Below, piece after piece: positions 33,095 through 39,747 of a stretch of DNA of 39,747 nucleotides. The number at the start of each line of letters is the position of its first letter. Position 1 is the stretch's first letter. Position numbers and translations under genes: made by a program. Location: contig JBKECS010000030.1 in assembly GCA_047974805.1 (NCBI GenBank), positions 1-39,747 on the forward strand, written 5' to 3'. The notes under the pieces are model-generated. The model was not told where the DNA came from, did not search any database, and saw only the letters and a list, made by a program, of their open reading frames with translations. Origin of the DNA: JAJXUB01 sp047974805 (GTDB lineage Bacteria; Actinomycetota; Actinomycetes; Actinomycetales; Dermatophilaceae).

Positions 33095-35890
33095 TCAGTC
33101 GCGCGGCTTCTCCCGCATCTCGTACGTGGCGATGAGGTCACCGATCTGCAGATCATTGAACGAACCAAGGTTGATACCACACTCGAAGCCCTCGCGGATC
33201 TCGGTGACATCGTCCTTGAACCGGCGCAGACCGGCCACCTCGACCTTCTCGCCGACGACCACCCCGTCTCGGGTGATCCGGGCCTTCGCACCGCGACGGA
33301 TCTCGCCGGAGCGGACGATGGATCCGGCGATGTTGCCGAACTTGGAGGATCGGAAGATCTCCCGGATCTCCGCGGTGCCGAGCTCGACCTCTTCGAACTC
33401 CGGCTTGAGCATGCCCTTCATTGCGGCCTCGATCTCCTCGATCGCCTGGTAGATGACCGAGTAGTACCGGATCTCCACGCCCTCACGCTCGGCGTAGTCG
33501 GCGTTCTGTCCCTCGGCTCGCACGTTGAAGCCGATAATGACCGCGTTGGAGGCGACCGCGAGGTTGATGTTGTTCATCGTGATGGCACCGACTCCCCGGT
33601 CAATGATCCGCAAGTCGACCTCCTCGCCGACATCGATCTGCAGCAGCGCATCCTCGAGCGCTTCGACGGAACCGGAGACGTCACCCTTGAGGATGAGGTT
33701 GAGGGTTTCCACCTTGCCGGCGGCCAGGGCCTCGTTGAGGTCCTCCAGTGAGATCCGCTTGCGTGCCTTGGCCAGCGACGCCTGACGATCGGCCGCTTCC
33801 CGTTTCTCGGCAATCTGCCGAGCGGTGCGGTCATCCGGCGCGACGACAAAGGTGTCGCCGGCCCGGGGTACGGACGACAGGCCGAGCACCTGCACCGGGC
33901 GGGAAGGCTCGGCGGCGTCGACGTTCTGTCCGTGTTCGTCCAGCATGGCCCGCACACGACCGTATGCCGCACCGGCGACGATGGCGTCCCCGACCTGCAG
34001 GGTGCCGGCCTGGACCAGGACGGTGGCAGTGGCACCGCGACCCTTGTCGAGGTTGGCTTCGATCGCCGTCCCGCGGGCGTCCTTGTCCGGATTGGCCCGC
34101 AGGTCCAGTGCAGCGTCCGCGGTCAGCAAAACCGCGTCGAGGAGCGCGTCAATGTTCTCGCCCTGTTTGGCCGAGACGTCGACGAACATAGTCTCGCCGC
34201 CGTATTCCTCGGCGATGAGGTTGTACTCGGTGAGCTGCTGACGGATCTTGGCCGGGTTGGCCCCCTCGACATCGATCTTGTTGACCGCGACGACGATCGG
34301 CACATCTGCGGCCAGAGCATGGTTGAGCGCCTCAATAGTCTGCGGCATGACCCCGTCGTCTGCGGCCACAACAAGGATGGCGATGTCGGTCACCTTGGCG
34401 CCCCGGGCACGCATAGCCGTGAAGGCCTCGTGGCCAGGGGTGTCGATGAAGGTGATTGCCCGGTCGACGCCGTCGTGCATCTTGTGGATCTGGTAGGCAC
34501 CGATGTGTTGGGTGATCCCGCCGGCCTCGCCCTCGGCGACATCCTCGTTGCGGATGGCGTCCAGCAGCTTGGTCTTGCCATGGTCGACGTGACCCATGAC
34601 GGTCACCACTGGTGGCCGCGGCGCCAGATCTTCGTCGTCCGCATCGAACCCGGTGTCAATGTCGATGTCGAAGGACTCGAAGAGCTCACGTTCCTCATCC
34701 TCGGGCGAGACCACCTGGATCTCGTAGCCAAGTTCTGCGCCAAGCAGCTTGAAGGTGTCCTCGTCCAGGGATTGGGTCGCCGTGGCCATCTCGCCGAGAT
34801 GGAACAGGACCGTGACCAGCGACGCCGGGTTGGCGTTGATCTTGTCCGCAAAATCGCTCAGGGTCGCCCCGCGACGCATCTTCACGACCGAGGAACCGTC
34901 GCCGCGTGGGACGGTGACTCCACCGATCGTCGGGGCCTGCATCTGCTCGAACTCTTGGCGTTTGGCCCGTTTGGACTTCCGTCCACGCACCGGACGGCCA
35001 CCGCCGCGACCGAAAGCACCTTGGGTGCCGCCCCGCCCAGCTGGACCACCACGGCCACCGGGACCGCCGCGGAACCCACCACCACCGGGACCACCGCCGC
35101 CTGGGCGTCCGCCACCGCCGGGCCGGCCAGCACCACCGGGACGAGCCGGACGCTCGCCCGGACGACCCACCGCCGCCCGGTCGGGCATCATGTTCGGATT
35201 CGGGCGGGGGCCACCCGGCCTGGGGGCACCTGGACGGGGACCGCCGGGGCGCGACTGAGGCCGCGGCATACCTTGCGAGGCGGCGAACGGGTTATTGCCC
35301 GGACGCGGGCCGCCGGCACCGCCACCCTCACGCGGCGCCCGGCCCATCCCCTGGGACGGCGCGAACGGGTTGTTGCCCGGACGTGGCCCTCCTGGACGCG
35401 GACCGGGTGAGGCGGGGCGGGGGCCTGGAGCCGGAGCGCCCGAGCGTGCCGCCGGAGCCTCAGGTGTCGCAGGAGCGGCAGGAACCGCGGGCTCATCTGC
35501 CGGCGCTGGAGTCGGCGCTACGGGGGCTGCCGGAGCCTTCGGGCCCGGAGTTGGGGCCTTGGGTCCAGGGGTTGGCACCTTGGGGCCGCTCGTGGGTGTC
35601 GACGGCTTGTCCACTGCTGGTGCCGGTGGTGCCGTCGGGGCCGCCGGCGCAGGCGCCGGCGCTGCGGGACCAGGCTTGGCGGCCGCGGGCTTGGCCGGCT
35701 TGGCCGCGGTGGCGGGCTTGGCCGGCGCTGCGGACTCGCCGTACTTCTCTTTGACGCGGCGCACAACTGGCGCCTCGATGGAGGACGAGGCGCTCTTGAC
35801 GTACTCGCCCATGTCGTTCAGCCGCTCCAAGAGCAGCTTGCTCGGAATGCCCATCTCCTTGGCGAGGGCGCTCACACGAACCTTGGACAC
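33095..35890 (-). CDS. infB: translation initiation factor IF-2
   Basis: IF-2 brings fMet-tRNA to the 30S subunit and promotes 50S joining. The 931-residue protein starts at a GTG with AGGAGA upstream. Residues 1-50 are an IF2_N domain (VSALAKEMGIPSKLLLERLNDMGEYVKSASS). Residues 50 to about 310 are Ala/Pro- then Gly/Pro/Arg-rich, the long linker usual in actinobacteria. The G domain begins PPVVTVMGHVDHGKTKLLDAI and includes DTPGHEAF and NKID. The C-terminal fMet-tRNA-binding domains follow, with AAMKGMLKPEFEE. It ends a rimP-nusA-ylxR-infB operon; a palindromic repeat follows its stop. Confidence 0.98.
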   Translation of the reverse strand: MSKVRVSALAKEMGIPSKLLLERLNDMGEYVKSASSSIEAPVVRRVKEKYGESAAPAKPATAAKPAKPAAAKPGPAAPAPAPAAPTAPPAPAVDKPSTPTSGPKVPTPGPKAPTPGPKAPAAPVAPTPAPADEPAVPAAPATPEAPAARSGAPAPGPRPASPGPRPGGPRPGNNPFAPSQGMGRAPREGGGAGGPRPGNNPFAASQGMPRPQSRPGGPRPGAPRPGGPRPNPNMMPDRAAVGRPGERPARPGGAGRPGGGGRPGGGGPGGGGFRGGPGGRGGPAGRGGTQGAFGRGGGRPVRGRKSKRAKRQEFEQMQAPTIGGVTVPRGDGSSVVKMRRGATLSDFADKINANPASLVTVLFHLGEMATATQSLDEDTFKLLGAELGYEIQVVSPEDEERELFESFDIDIDTGFDADDEDLAPRPPVVTVMGHVDHGKTKLLDAIRNEDVAEGEAGGITQHIGAYQIHKMHDGVDRAITFIDTPGHEAFTAMRARGAKVTDIAILVVAADDGVMPQTIEALNHALAADVPIVVAVNKIDVEGANPAKIRQQLTEYNLIAEEYGGETMFVDVSAKQGENIDALLDAVLLTADAALDLRANPDKDARGTAIEANLDKGRGATATVLVQAGTLQVGDAIVAGAAYGRVRAMLDEHGQNVDAAEPSRPVQVLGLSSVPRAGDTFVVAPDDRTARQIAEKREAADRQASLAKARKRISLEDLNEALAAGKVETLNLILKGDVSGSVEALEDALLQIDVGEEVDLRIIDRGVGAITMNNINLAVASNAVIIGFNVRAEGQNADYAEREGVEIRYYSVIYQAIEEIEAAMKGMLKPEFEEVELGTAEIREIFRSSKFGNIAGSIVRSGEIRRGAKARITRDGVVVGEKVEVAGLRRFKDDVTEIREGFECGINLGSFNDLQIGDLIATYEMREKPRD

Positions 35891-36014
35891 ATCTCTCCTG
35901 TCTGTCGGTCCGTGCCGTCAGCGGGCGCGGACCGGGGTTATCGCTGGGTGGTGCTCATTGCTGAGTACTCATCGGGTGCTCATCAGCGTCAGACCCGCTT
36001 CCGGTGCTTGGTGG

Positions 36015-36287
36015 TCATTGGTCGTCTCCCACGCCCAGTTGAACGAGATGGTCACGCACCCGGGTGGCGTCGGCCGGCTCGGCAATTCGCAGAGCACGCC
36101 CGAAGGCCCGGCGACGGAGGGCCATCTCGTAGCAAGCGTCCGTCGGGTGCAGCCATGCGCCACGCCCCGGCACACGCTTGGCCGGATCGGGGAGCACGAT
36201 GGCCTGGCCGCCGTCTCCCGCACCGACAACTACGCGTAGGAGTACCGATCGGCTATCCGTATGCCGACAACCGATGCAGGTCCGCAT
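36015..36287 (-). CDS. ylxR: YlxR family RNA-binding protein (DUF448)
   Basis: A 90-residue YlxR protein. It begins MRTCIGCRHTDSRSVLLRVV, the conserved zinc-like C-x-x-C start, and includes PDPAKRVPGRGAWLHP, the basic GRGAW loop diagnostic for the family. It lies between nusA and infB as in most bacteria. Members have been linked to RNase P and to transcription regulation. The frame is open upstream to 36419, but the added residues do not match the family. The chosen ATG (36287) has only a weak ribosome binding site. Confidence 0.9.
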   Translation of the reverse strand: MRTCIGCRHTDSRSVLLRVVVGAGDGGQAIVLPDPAKRVPGRGAWLHPTDACYEMALRRRAFGRALRIAEPADATRVRDHLVQLGVGDDQ

Positions 36288-36446
36288 CGGCCCATTGAGG
36301 GCAGCCGCCATCCGGAGTCCAGTCCGATCGGTCACGATGCAGTCTACCCGTATGCGGTCGCGACGCCGTGCACCCCATCTGCAGGCTCTACAGATGGGAG
36401 CCGAAACCCGCCCGGCCACCCGCCGCGGGTGCCGGTCAGAACCTGG

Positions 36447-37535
36447 CTACTCCGGCTGGGTGTCTGGACGGATGTCGATCCGCCAGCCGGTGAGCTTTGC
36501 GGCCAGCCGGGCGTTCTGACCCTCTTTGCCGATCGCCAAGGAGAGTTGGTAGTCCGGCACGATGACACGCGCAGCCCGCAGCTGGGTGTCCACGACCTCG
36601 ACTGAGGACACGGTCGCCGGTGATAGCGCAGCGGCCACGAAGGTGGCCGGATCCGGTGAGTAGTCAACGATGTCGATCTTTTCGCCATGCAGTTCGCTCA
36701 TTACGGCCCGCACTCGAGCCCCCATCGGCCCGATGCAGGCACCCTTGGCGTTGACCCCGGGCACGGTCGCGTGCACGGCGATCTTGGTGCGGTGCCCCGC
36801 TTCGCGGGCCAACGCTTCGATGACGACGGTTCCGTCGGCGATCTCGGGCACTTCCAGCGCAAAGAGCTTGCGGACGAGGTTGGGGTGAGTGCGGGACAGA
36901 CCGATCTGGGGGCCGCGCGGTCCCCGGCGGACCGAGACGACGTAACAGCGCAACCGCTCGCCGTGTACGTACCGCTCCCCCGGAACCTGTTCGGCACTGG
37001 GCAGGATCCCTTCGACGGACCCGAAGTCCACGAGCACATGGGCGGGGTTGGAACTCTGTTGCACGATCCCTGAGACGATGTCGCCTTCACGCCCCTTGAA
37101 GTCGCCCAGGATCGCCTCGTCCTCGATGTCGCGAAGACGCTGGACGATGACCTGCCGCGCCGTGGCAGCAGCCACCCGGCCGAAGCCTTCGGGAGTGTCG
37201 TCGAACTCCGGACCCAGTTGGCGGACCATTCGAGGCGGAGCCGAGTCCTCGAGGTCCGCATCCTCATCGACAGGCAACTGATCGGCGTCCGCGACGTTGT
37301 GACGATCCGACTCGTCCATGTCCGGGATGTCCGGCGCGGCCACCTCGAACTCCTCCTGCGCCCAGATGGTCACATGCCCGGACTTGCGGTCGAGCTCGGC
37401 GCGAGCGTGCCGAAAGGCACCCTCGGTGCGATGGTAGGCCAGCAGCAGGGCCTGCTCGATCGCCGGCACCAGGACATCGAACGAGATGTCCCGCTCCCGT
37501 TCCAGGGCCCGTAGCGCTGCCAGGTCGATGTCCAT
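36447..37535 (-). CDS. nusA: transcription termination/antitermination factor NusA
   Basis: NusA binds RNA polymerase and RNA to control pausing, termination and antitermination. The 362-residue form lacks the C-terminal acidic repeats of E. coli NusA, as in other actinobacteria. The N-terminal domain (about 1-130) starts MDIDLAALRALERERDI and has an acidic insert (DMDESDRHNVADADQLPVDE). The S1 domain spans about 150-210 (GDIVSGIVQQSSNPAHVLVDFG), then two KH domains (SRTHPNLVRKLFALEVPEI; YQLSLAIGKEGQNARLAAKL). Its ATG overlaps the rimP stop by one base. Confidence 0.97.
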   Translation of the reverse strand: MDIDLAALRALERERDISFDVLVPAIEQALLLAYHRTEGAFRHARAELDRKSGHVTIWAQEEFEVAAPDIPDMDESDRHNVADADQLPVDEDADLEDSAPPRMVRQLGPEFDDTPEGFGRVAAATARQVIVQRLRDIEDEAILGDFKGREGDIVSGIVQQSSNPAHVLVDFGSVEGILPSAEQVPGERYVHGERLRCYVVSVRRGPRGPQIGLSRTHPNLVRKLFALEVPEIADGTVVIEALAREAGHRTKIAVHATVPGVNAKGACIGPMGARVRAVMSELHGEKIDIVDYSPDPATFVAAALSPATVSSVEVVDTQLRAARVIVPDYQLSLAIGKEGQNARLAAKLTGWRIDIRPDTQPE

Positions 37536-38080
37536 CAGTTTCGCCTCTCCTTCGTCGGGGGCTGCGCCCCGCCCTTGCCGTCAGGGTCGACAGCCTCGGC
37601 TCGGGTGAAGTCGACCTGCACGGCAGCCTTGCGAATGTCGGCATACGGCCACGTGTGCTCCGTCCCGGCATCATCGCGGACGGTGACGCCCGTGTCATCC
37701 ACAACCTCGACTCGTCCGGTGATCGTCGCCTCGGCCGTGGTGACGGTGATCCGCCGGGTGACGTTGCGCCGGAAGTGTCTCGGCCGGGTCAACGGGCTAC
37801 CCACCCCGAAGGAGGTCACTTCGAGCACATATGGAGCCGAGCCCATGACGTCGCTGGTGTCCACGGCGGCACCGACCGCTCGCGACGCGTCGGCGATCTC
37901 ATCCAGGGTCAGCGGCGGCGTGGCCTCGGTCGTCTCTCCGACATCGGCCACGTGCCGGTCGAGGACGATGCGGACAACTCGGCGCCGTCCCGCAGGCGTC
38001 ACCGTAACGTCCTCGACGATGAGGCCGAAAGCGGTGACCGCGGGTGAGACGACCGGTTCGATCGTCGACGCGGTGACCAT
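37535..38080 (-). CDS. rimP: ribosome maturation factor RimP
   Basis: RimP assists 30S assembly around S12. The 181-residue protein has the N-terminal domain with VSPAVTAFGLIVEDVTVTPAGRRRVVRIVLDRH, a middle LTLDEIADASRAVGAAVDTSDVMGSAPYVLEVTSFGVGSPLTRPRHFRRNV that is diagnostic, and a C-terminal SH3-like barrel. It is the first gene of the rimP-nusA-ylxR-infB operon and is divergent from the DUF4439 gene, with a 103-nt gap that must hold both promoters. The C-terminal 25 residues are a charged tail. Confidence 0.95.
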   Translation of the reverse strand: MVTASTIEPVVSPAVTAFGLIVEDVTVTPAGRRRVVRIVLDRHVADVGETTEATPPLTLDEIADASRAVGAAVDTSDVMGSAPYVLEVTSFGVGSPLTRPRHFRRNVTRRITVTTAEATITGRVEVVDDTGVTVRDDAGTEHTWPYADIRKAAVQVDFTRAEAVDPDGKGGAQPPTKERRN

Positions 38081-38183
38081 GGCATTCGCCCTCTCTGCAG
38101 TTCTGGTGGGTGGTCCACTCTAGCCACGGTGGCGCCCTGGTGCACGACGGTGCGTCCGCCCACCTCATGGCAGGATCGTCGGT

Positions 38184-39194
38184 ATGCCCCCGGCCAGTTC
38201 AGCAGCCGGCGACCGTATTCCCAGCCGCCGCCACGTGCTTGCCGGAATGGGGACGCTAGGCGGCGCGCTACTCCTGCCGAGGCTGGCGGCCTGCGGCGTC
38301 CAGTTGGAGGAAGGGGCCCCGCGGATCCCGTTCATGCCCACCCGGACGCCCATTCCAGGGGAAGCGGCTTTGCTGGCCCTCGCGGGCGACACGGAAGCAA
38401 CCGCGCAGGTATGCCGGTCCTCCACCTCCCCGGTCGCTTCTGCTCTCGTGGCCATCCACGAGAACCAGGCCGATGTCTTGGCCGCCCTGATGGGTAGTGC
38501 CGGGGTACCGGGCAGCCTGATCCCGGCGACCGGCGCCCCGCCGACATCGGCTCCCAAGGCCGTTGAAGACGTCGCTGCCGCCGAGGGCACGGCGCTGACC
38601 CTGCTGCCGCGGCTGGCTCTCGCCCCGACCTCGATCCGTCCGACCCTTGTCGCCATCCTCGCTCAGCGGGCCGCAGCAGCACAGATCCTGTCCGGAGTTG
38701 CGGCAGTGATCCCGCCGCCGTCGCAAGCGCCACAGTGGCCGCCCAGCTCCGCCGCCGTCTTCCTGCAAGCCACCCGTAGCGCCATCTATGGCTTCGAGGT
38801 CGTCGCCGCCCAAGGCGATGCCGCCACGGCCAAGGCCTCCGGTAGGGCGCTGGATCGCCTCAACGCGCTCGTCTCGGAGCAGCAGGCCCGGCTGGAGCGT
38901 CACCAACTTCCCGTCCAGCCGGGGTATGTGCTGCCCTTTCCGGTGGCGACTCCCGCGGCGGCCACCCGGCTGGGGCGGCAGATCGCTGCTGGGCTGCTGA
39001 CGGCATACGGAACGAGGTTGACCCCGGACGACCCGGCAAACACCGGCGCGACCATGCCCGATCAGGTGAGCTGGATGGGGCAGGCCCAACTGCTGGCGTA
39101 CGCCTGGGCGAGTCCGCTCGCGGCCTTCCCGGGGATGTCCGAGCCGGTGGGCCAGGGTGACACCCGAGCCACTGCTCAGGAGCCGCAGACATGA
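38184..39194 (+). CDS. DUF4439 ferritin-like lipoprotein with Tat signal
   Basis: A 336-residue exported protein. The signal carries a twin arginine (SRRHVLAGMGTLGGALLLPRLAAC) ending in a lipobox, so it is probably exported by Tat and lipid-anchored. The C-terminal half (about 190-320) is the DUF4439 ferritin-like helical bundle (SAIYGFEVVAAQGDAATAKASGRALDRLNALVSEQQA, with Glu and His that could bind metal). Function is unknown. Its location divergent from rimP is common in actinobacteria. Its stop overlaps the start of the decayed DUF255 gene (ATGA), which suggests they were an operon. Confidence 0.85.
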   Translation: MPPASSAAGDRIPSRRHVLAGMGTLGGALLLPRLAACGVQLEEGAPRIPFMPTRTPIPGEAALLALAGDTEATAQVCRSSTSPVASALVAIHENQADVLAALMGSAGVPGSLIPATGAPPTSAPKAVEDVAAAEGTALTLLPRLALAPTSIRPTLVAILAQRAAAAQILSGVAAVIPPPSQAPQWPPSSAAVFLQATRSAIYGFEVVAAQGDAATAKASGRALDRLNALVSEQQARLERHQLPVQPGYVLPFPVATPAAATRLGRQIAAGLLTAYGTRLTPDDPANTGATMPDQVSWMGQAQLLAYAWASPLAAFPGMSEPVGQGDTRATAQEPQT

Positions 39195-39355
39195 CCAATC
39201 ACCTCCGGAATGCCCTAAGCCCGTACCTGCGACAACATGCAGACAACCCCGTGGATTAGTGGGACTGGGGACCCGAAGCGATCGAGGAAGCCACGCGCCG
39301 CGACGTCCCCATCCTGCTCAGAGTCGGGTACGCCGCCTGCCACTGGTGCCACGAG
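39191..39355 (+). pseudogene. remnant of a DUF255 (YyaL/SPATA20-like) thioredoxin-domain protein
   Basis: From ATG 39191 the frame reads LRNALSPYLRQHADNPVD, then TAG (39257-39259) where the family has Trp, then WDWGPEAIEEATRRDVPILL and VGYAACHWCH with the CxxC thioredoxin motif. After CHWCHEV (about 39355) the match stops abruptly and unrelated sequence follows. The full protein is normally over 600 residues with a C-terminal glucosidase-like helical domain, so more than 90 percent is missing. This is a nonsense mutation plus a truncation, not a simple sequencing error. Confidence 0.85.
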
Positions 39356-39589
39356 GTTCCCCGGTTGGGGGCTATTGGCGGATTCTGATGACACCGCAGG
39401 TCAGAGCGGGTGTGCGGTTCACACCGGCTCAGCTAAGACCGCTGTTGGACACCGATTCCGGGCCTTCGTGCATCACGCTCGTGCATCACTTCGGCCCCAT
39501 CACTGGCGACCCAGTGGCAGCCGATCTCGACGTGTTGAAGGACCTGACACGTCTCGAAGACACGTTAGCTTTCGGGCCGATACTTAACG
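39356..39589. other. unassigned sequence after the DUF255 breakpoint
   Basis: This stretch follows the DUF255 breakpoint and precedes the XRE promoter. An open frame from ATG 39388 runs through it, but its translation matches nothing I recognise and it runs into the XRE gene in another frame. I see no inverted or direct repeat at the junction. Confidence 0.4.
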
Positions 39590-39619
39590 TGTTGCGTATT
39601 TGCAACAGTCTCGTAGACT
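39590..39619 (+). promoter_or_regulatory. promoter and inverted-repeat operator of the XRE gene
   Basis: TGTTGC-GTATTT-GCAACA (39590-39607) is a 6-bp inverted repeat with 6-nt spacing. TTGCGT (39592-39597) serves as -35 and TAGACT (39614-39619) as -10, with 16-nt spacing. A second short inverted repeat (AGTCT-CGT-AGACT) covers the -10. The predicted transcription start falls at about 39626-39627, on the GTG start codon. Confidence 0.65.
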
Positions 39620-39626
39620 GGTGGGT

Positions 39627-39747
39627 GTGGACCTGGCAGAACGCATCTCGACGCTGCGCCGAGTGAACGGGCTGAGTGCTCGTCAGCTCGCGGCGCTGGT
39701 CGACGTCGCCCCGACGACGATCACGCGGATCGAGTCCGGGGCGGTCA
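39627..39747 (+). CDS. XRE-family helix-turn-helix regulator, 5' part only
   Basis: A gene cut by the window end. From GTG 39627 it reads VDLAERISTLRRVNGLSARQLAALVDVAPTTITRIESGAV, a Cro/C1-type helix-turn-helix whose recognition helix is TTITRIESG. An in-frame GTG at 39621 is an alternative start. No ribosome binding site is visible and the promoter implies a leaderless message. In actinobacteria such a start is often followed by an ImmA/IrrE-type metallopeptidase domain or gene; whether that is so here lies outside the window. Confidence 0.75.
   Translation, partial: MDLAERISTLRRVNGLSARQLAALVDVAPTTITRIESGAV

Overview
The window is high-GC DNA (roughly two-thirds G+C by eye) with the gene content and order of an actinobacterial chromosome, most like the Intrasporangiaceae/Dermatophilaceae group. 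The evidence is two minus-strand chains: radical SAM (TIGR03960) / DUF2344 (TIGR03936) / RNase E / L21 / L27 / Obg / ProB / ProA / NadD / RsfS / phosphoglycerate-mutase-like, and RimP / NusA / YlxR / IF-2 followed further on by RbfA / TruB / RibF. The family-level assignment is inference; no rRNA is present to test it.

Layout. 176-248: tRNA-Ala(GGC). 344-8859: core chain pgm-like, rsfS, nadD, small membrane protein, proA, proB, broken up by other genes (glycosyltransferase and methyltransferase; pdxY, a 36-residue membrane protein and a VOC protein). 8956-11157: a LysR regulator divergent from ligAB (protocatechuate 4,5-dioxygenase). 11253-17309: obgE, rpmA, rplU, rne and a DUF2344 gene with an in-frame TAG. 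17418-18785: a class III aminotransferase. 18813-20761: the radical SAM partner of DUF2344, with a one-base frameshift. 21198-22171: an AbiEi/DUF559-like gene, also frameshifted, between two copies of a 38-nt repeat. 22525-26948: fadD, ribF, truB, rbfA. 27046-29667: a copper cluster (Met/His-rich membrane protein, PCu(A)C lipoprotein, Tat-exported Dyp peroxidase). 29738-32869: a persulfide/sulfite module (CstB-like fusion, rhodanese, TDT transporter) with two CstR/CsoR-type palindromic operators. 33095-38080: infB, ylxR, nusA, rimP. 38184-39194: a Tat lipoprotein of the DUF4439 ferritin-like family. 39191-39355: remnant of a DUF255 thioredoxin-domain gene. 39627-end: start of an XRE-family regulator behind a well-formed promoter and operator.

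How the parts work together. The core genes serve ribosome assembly, translation initiation, RNA decay, and NAD, flavin, PLP and proline synthesis. The accessory modules deal with aromatic ring cleavage, extracytoplasmic copper and heme-peroxidase maturation, and reactive sulfur. The sulfur module resembles the staphylococcal cst system in its fusion protein and operators, but a TDT-type exporter stands where TauE would be, and no sensor gene lies in the window.

Signals that gene annotation does not explain: a strongly over-represented heptamer GTATGCC (42 hand-counted copies over both strands, about one per 950 bp, in several reading frames); a pair of long palindromic repeats placed just after cstB and infB; coincident lesions in the partner genes DUF2344 and radical SAM; and a cluster of DnaA-box-like sites in an otherwise unexplained 700-bp gap.
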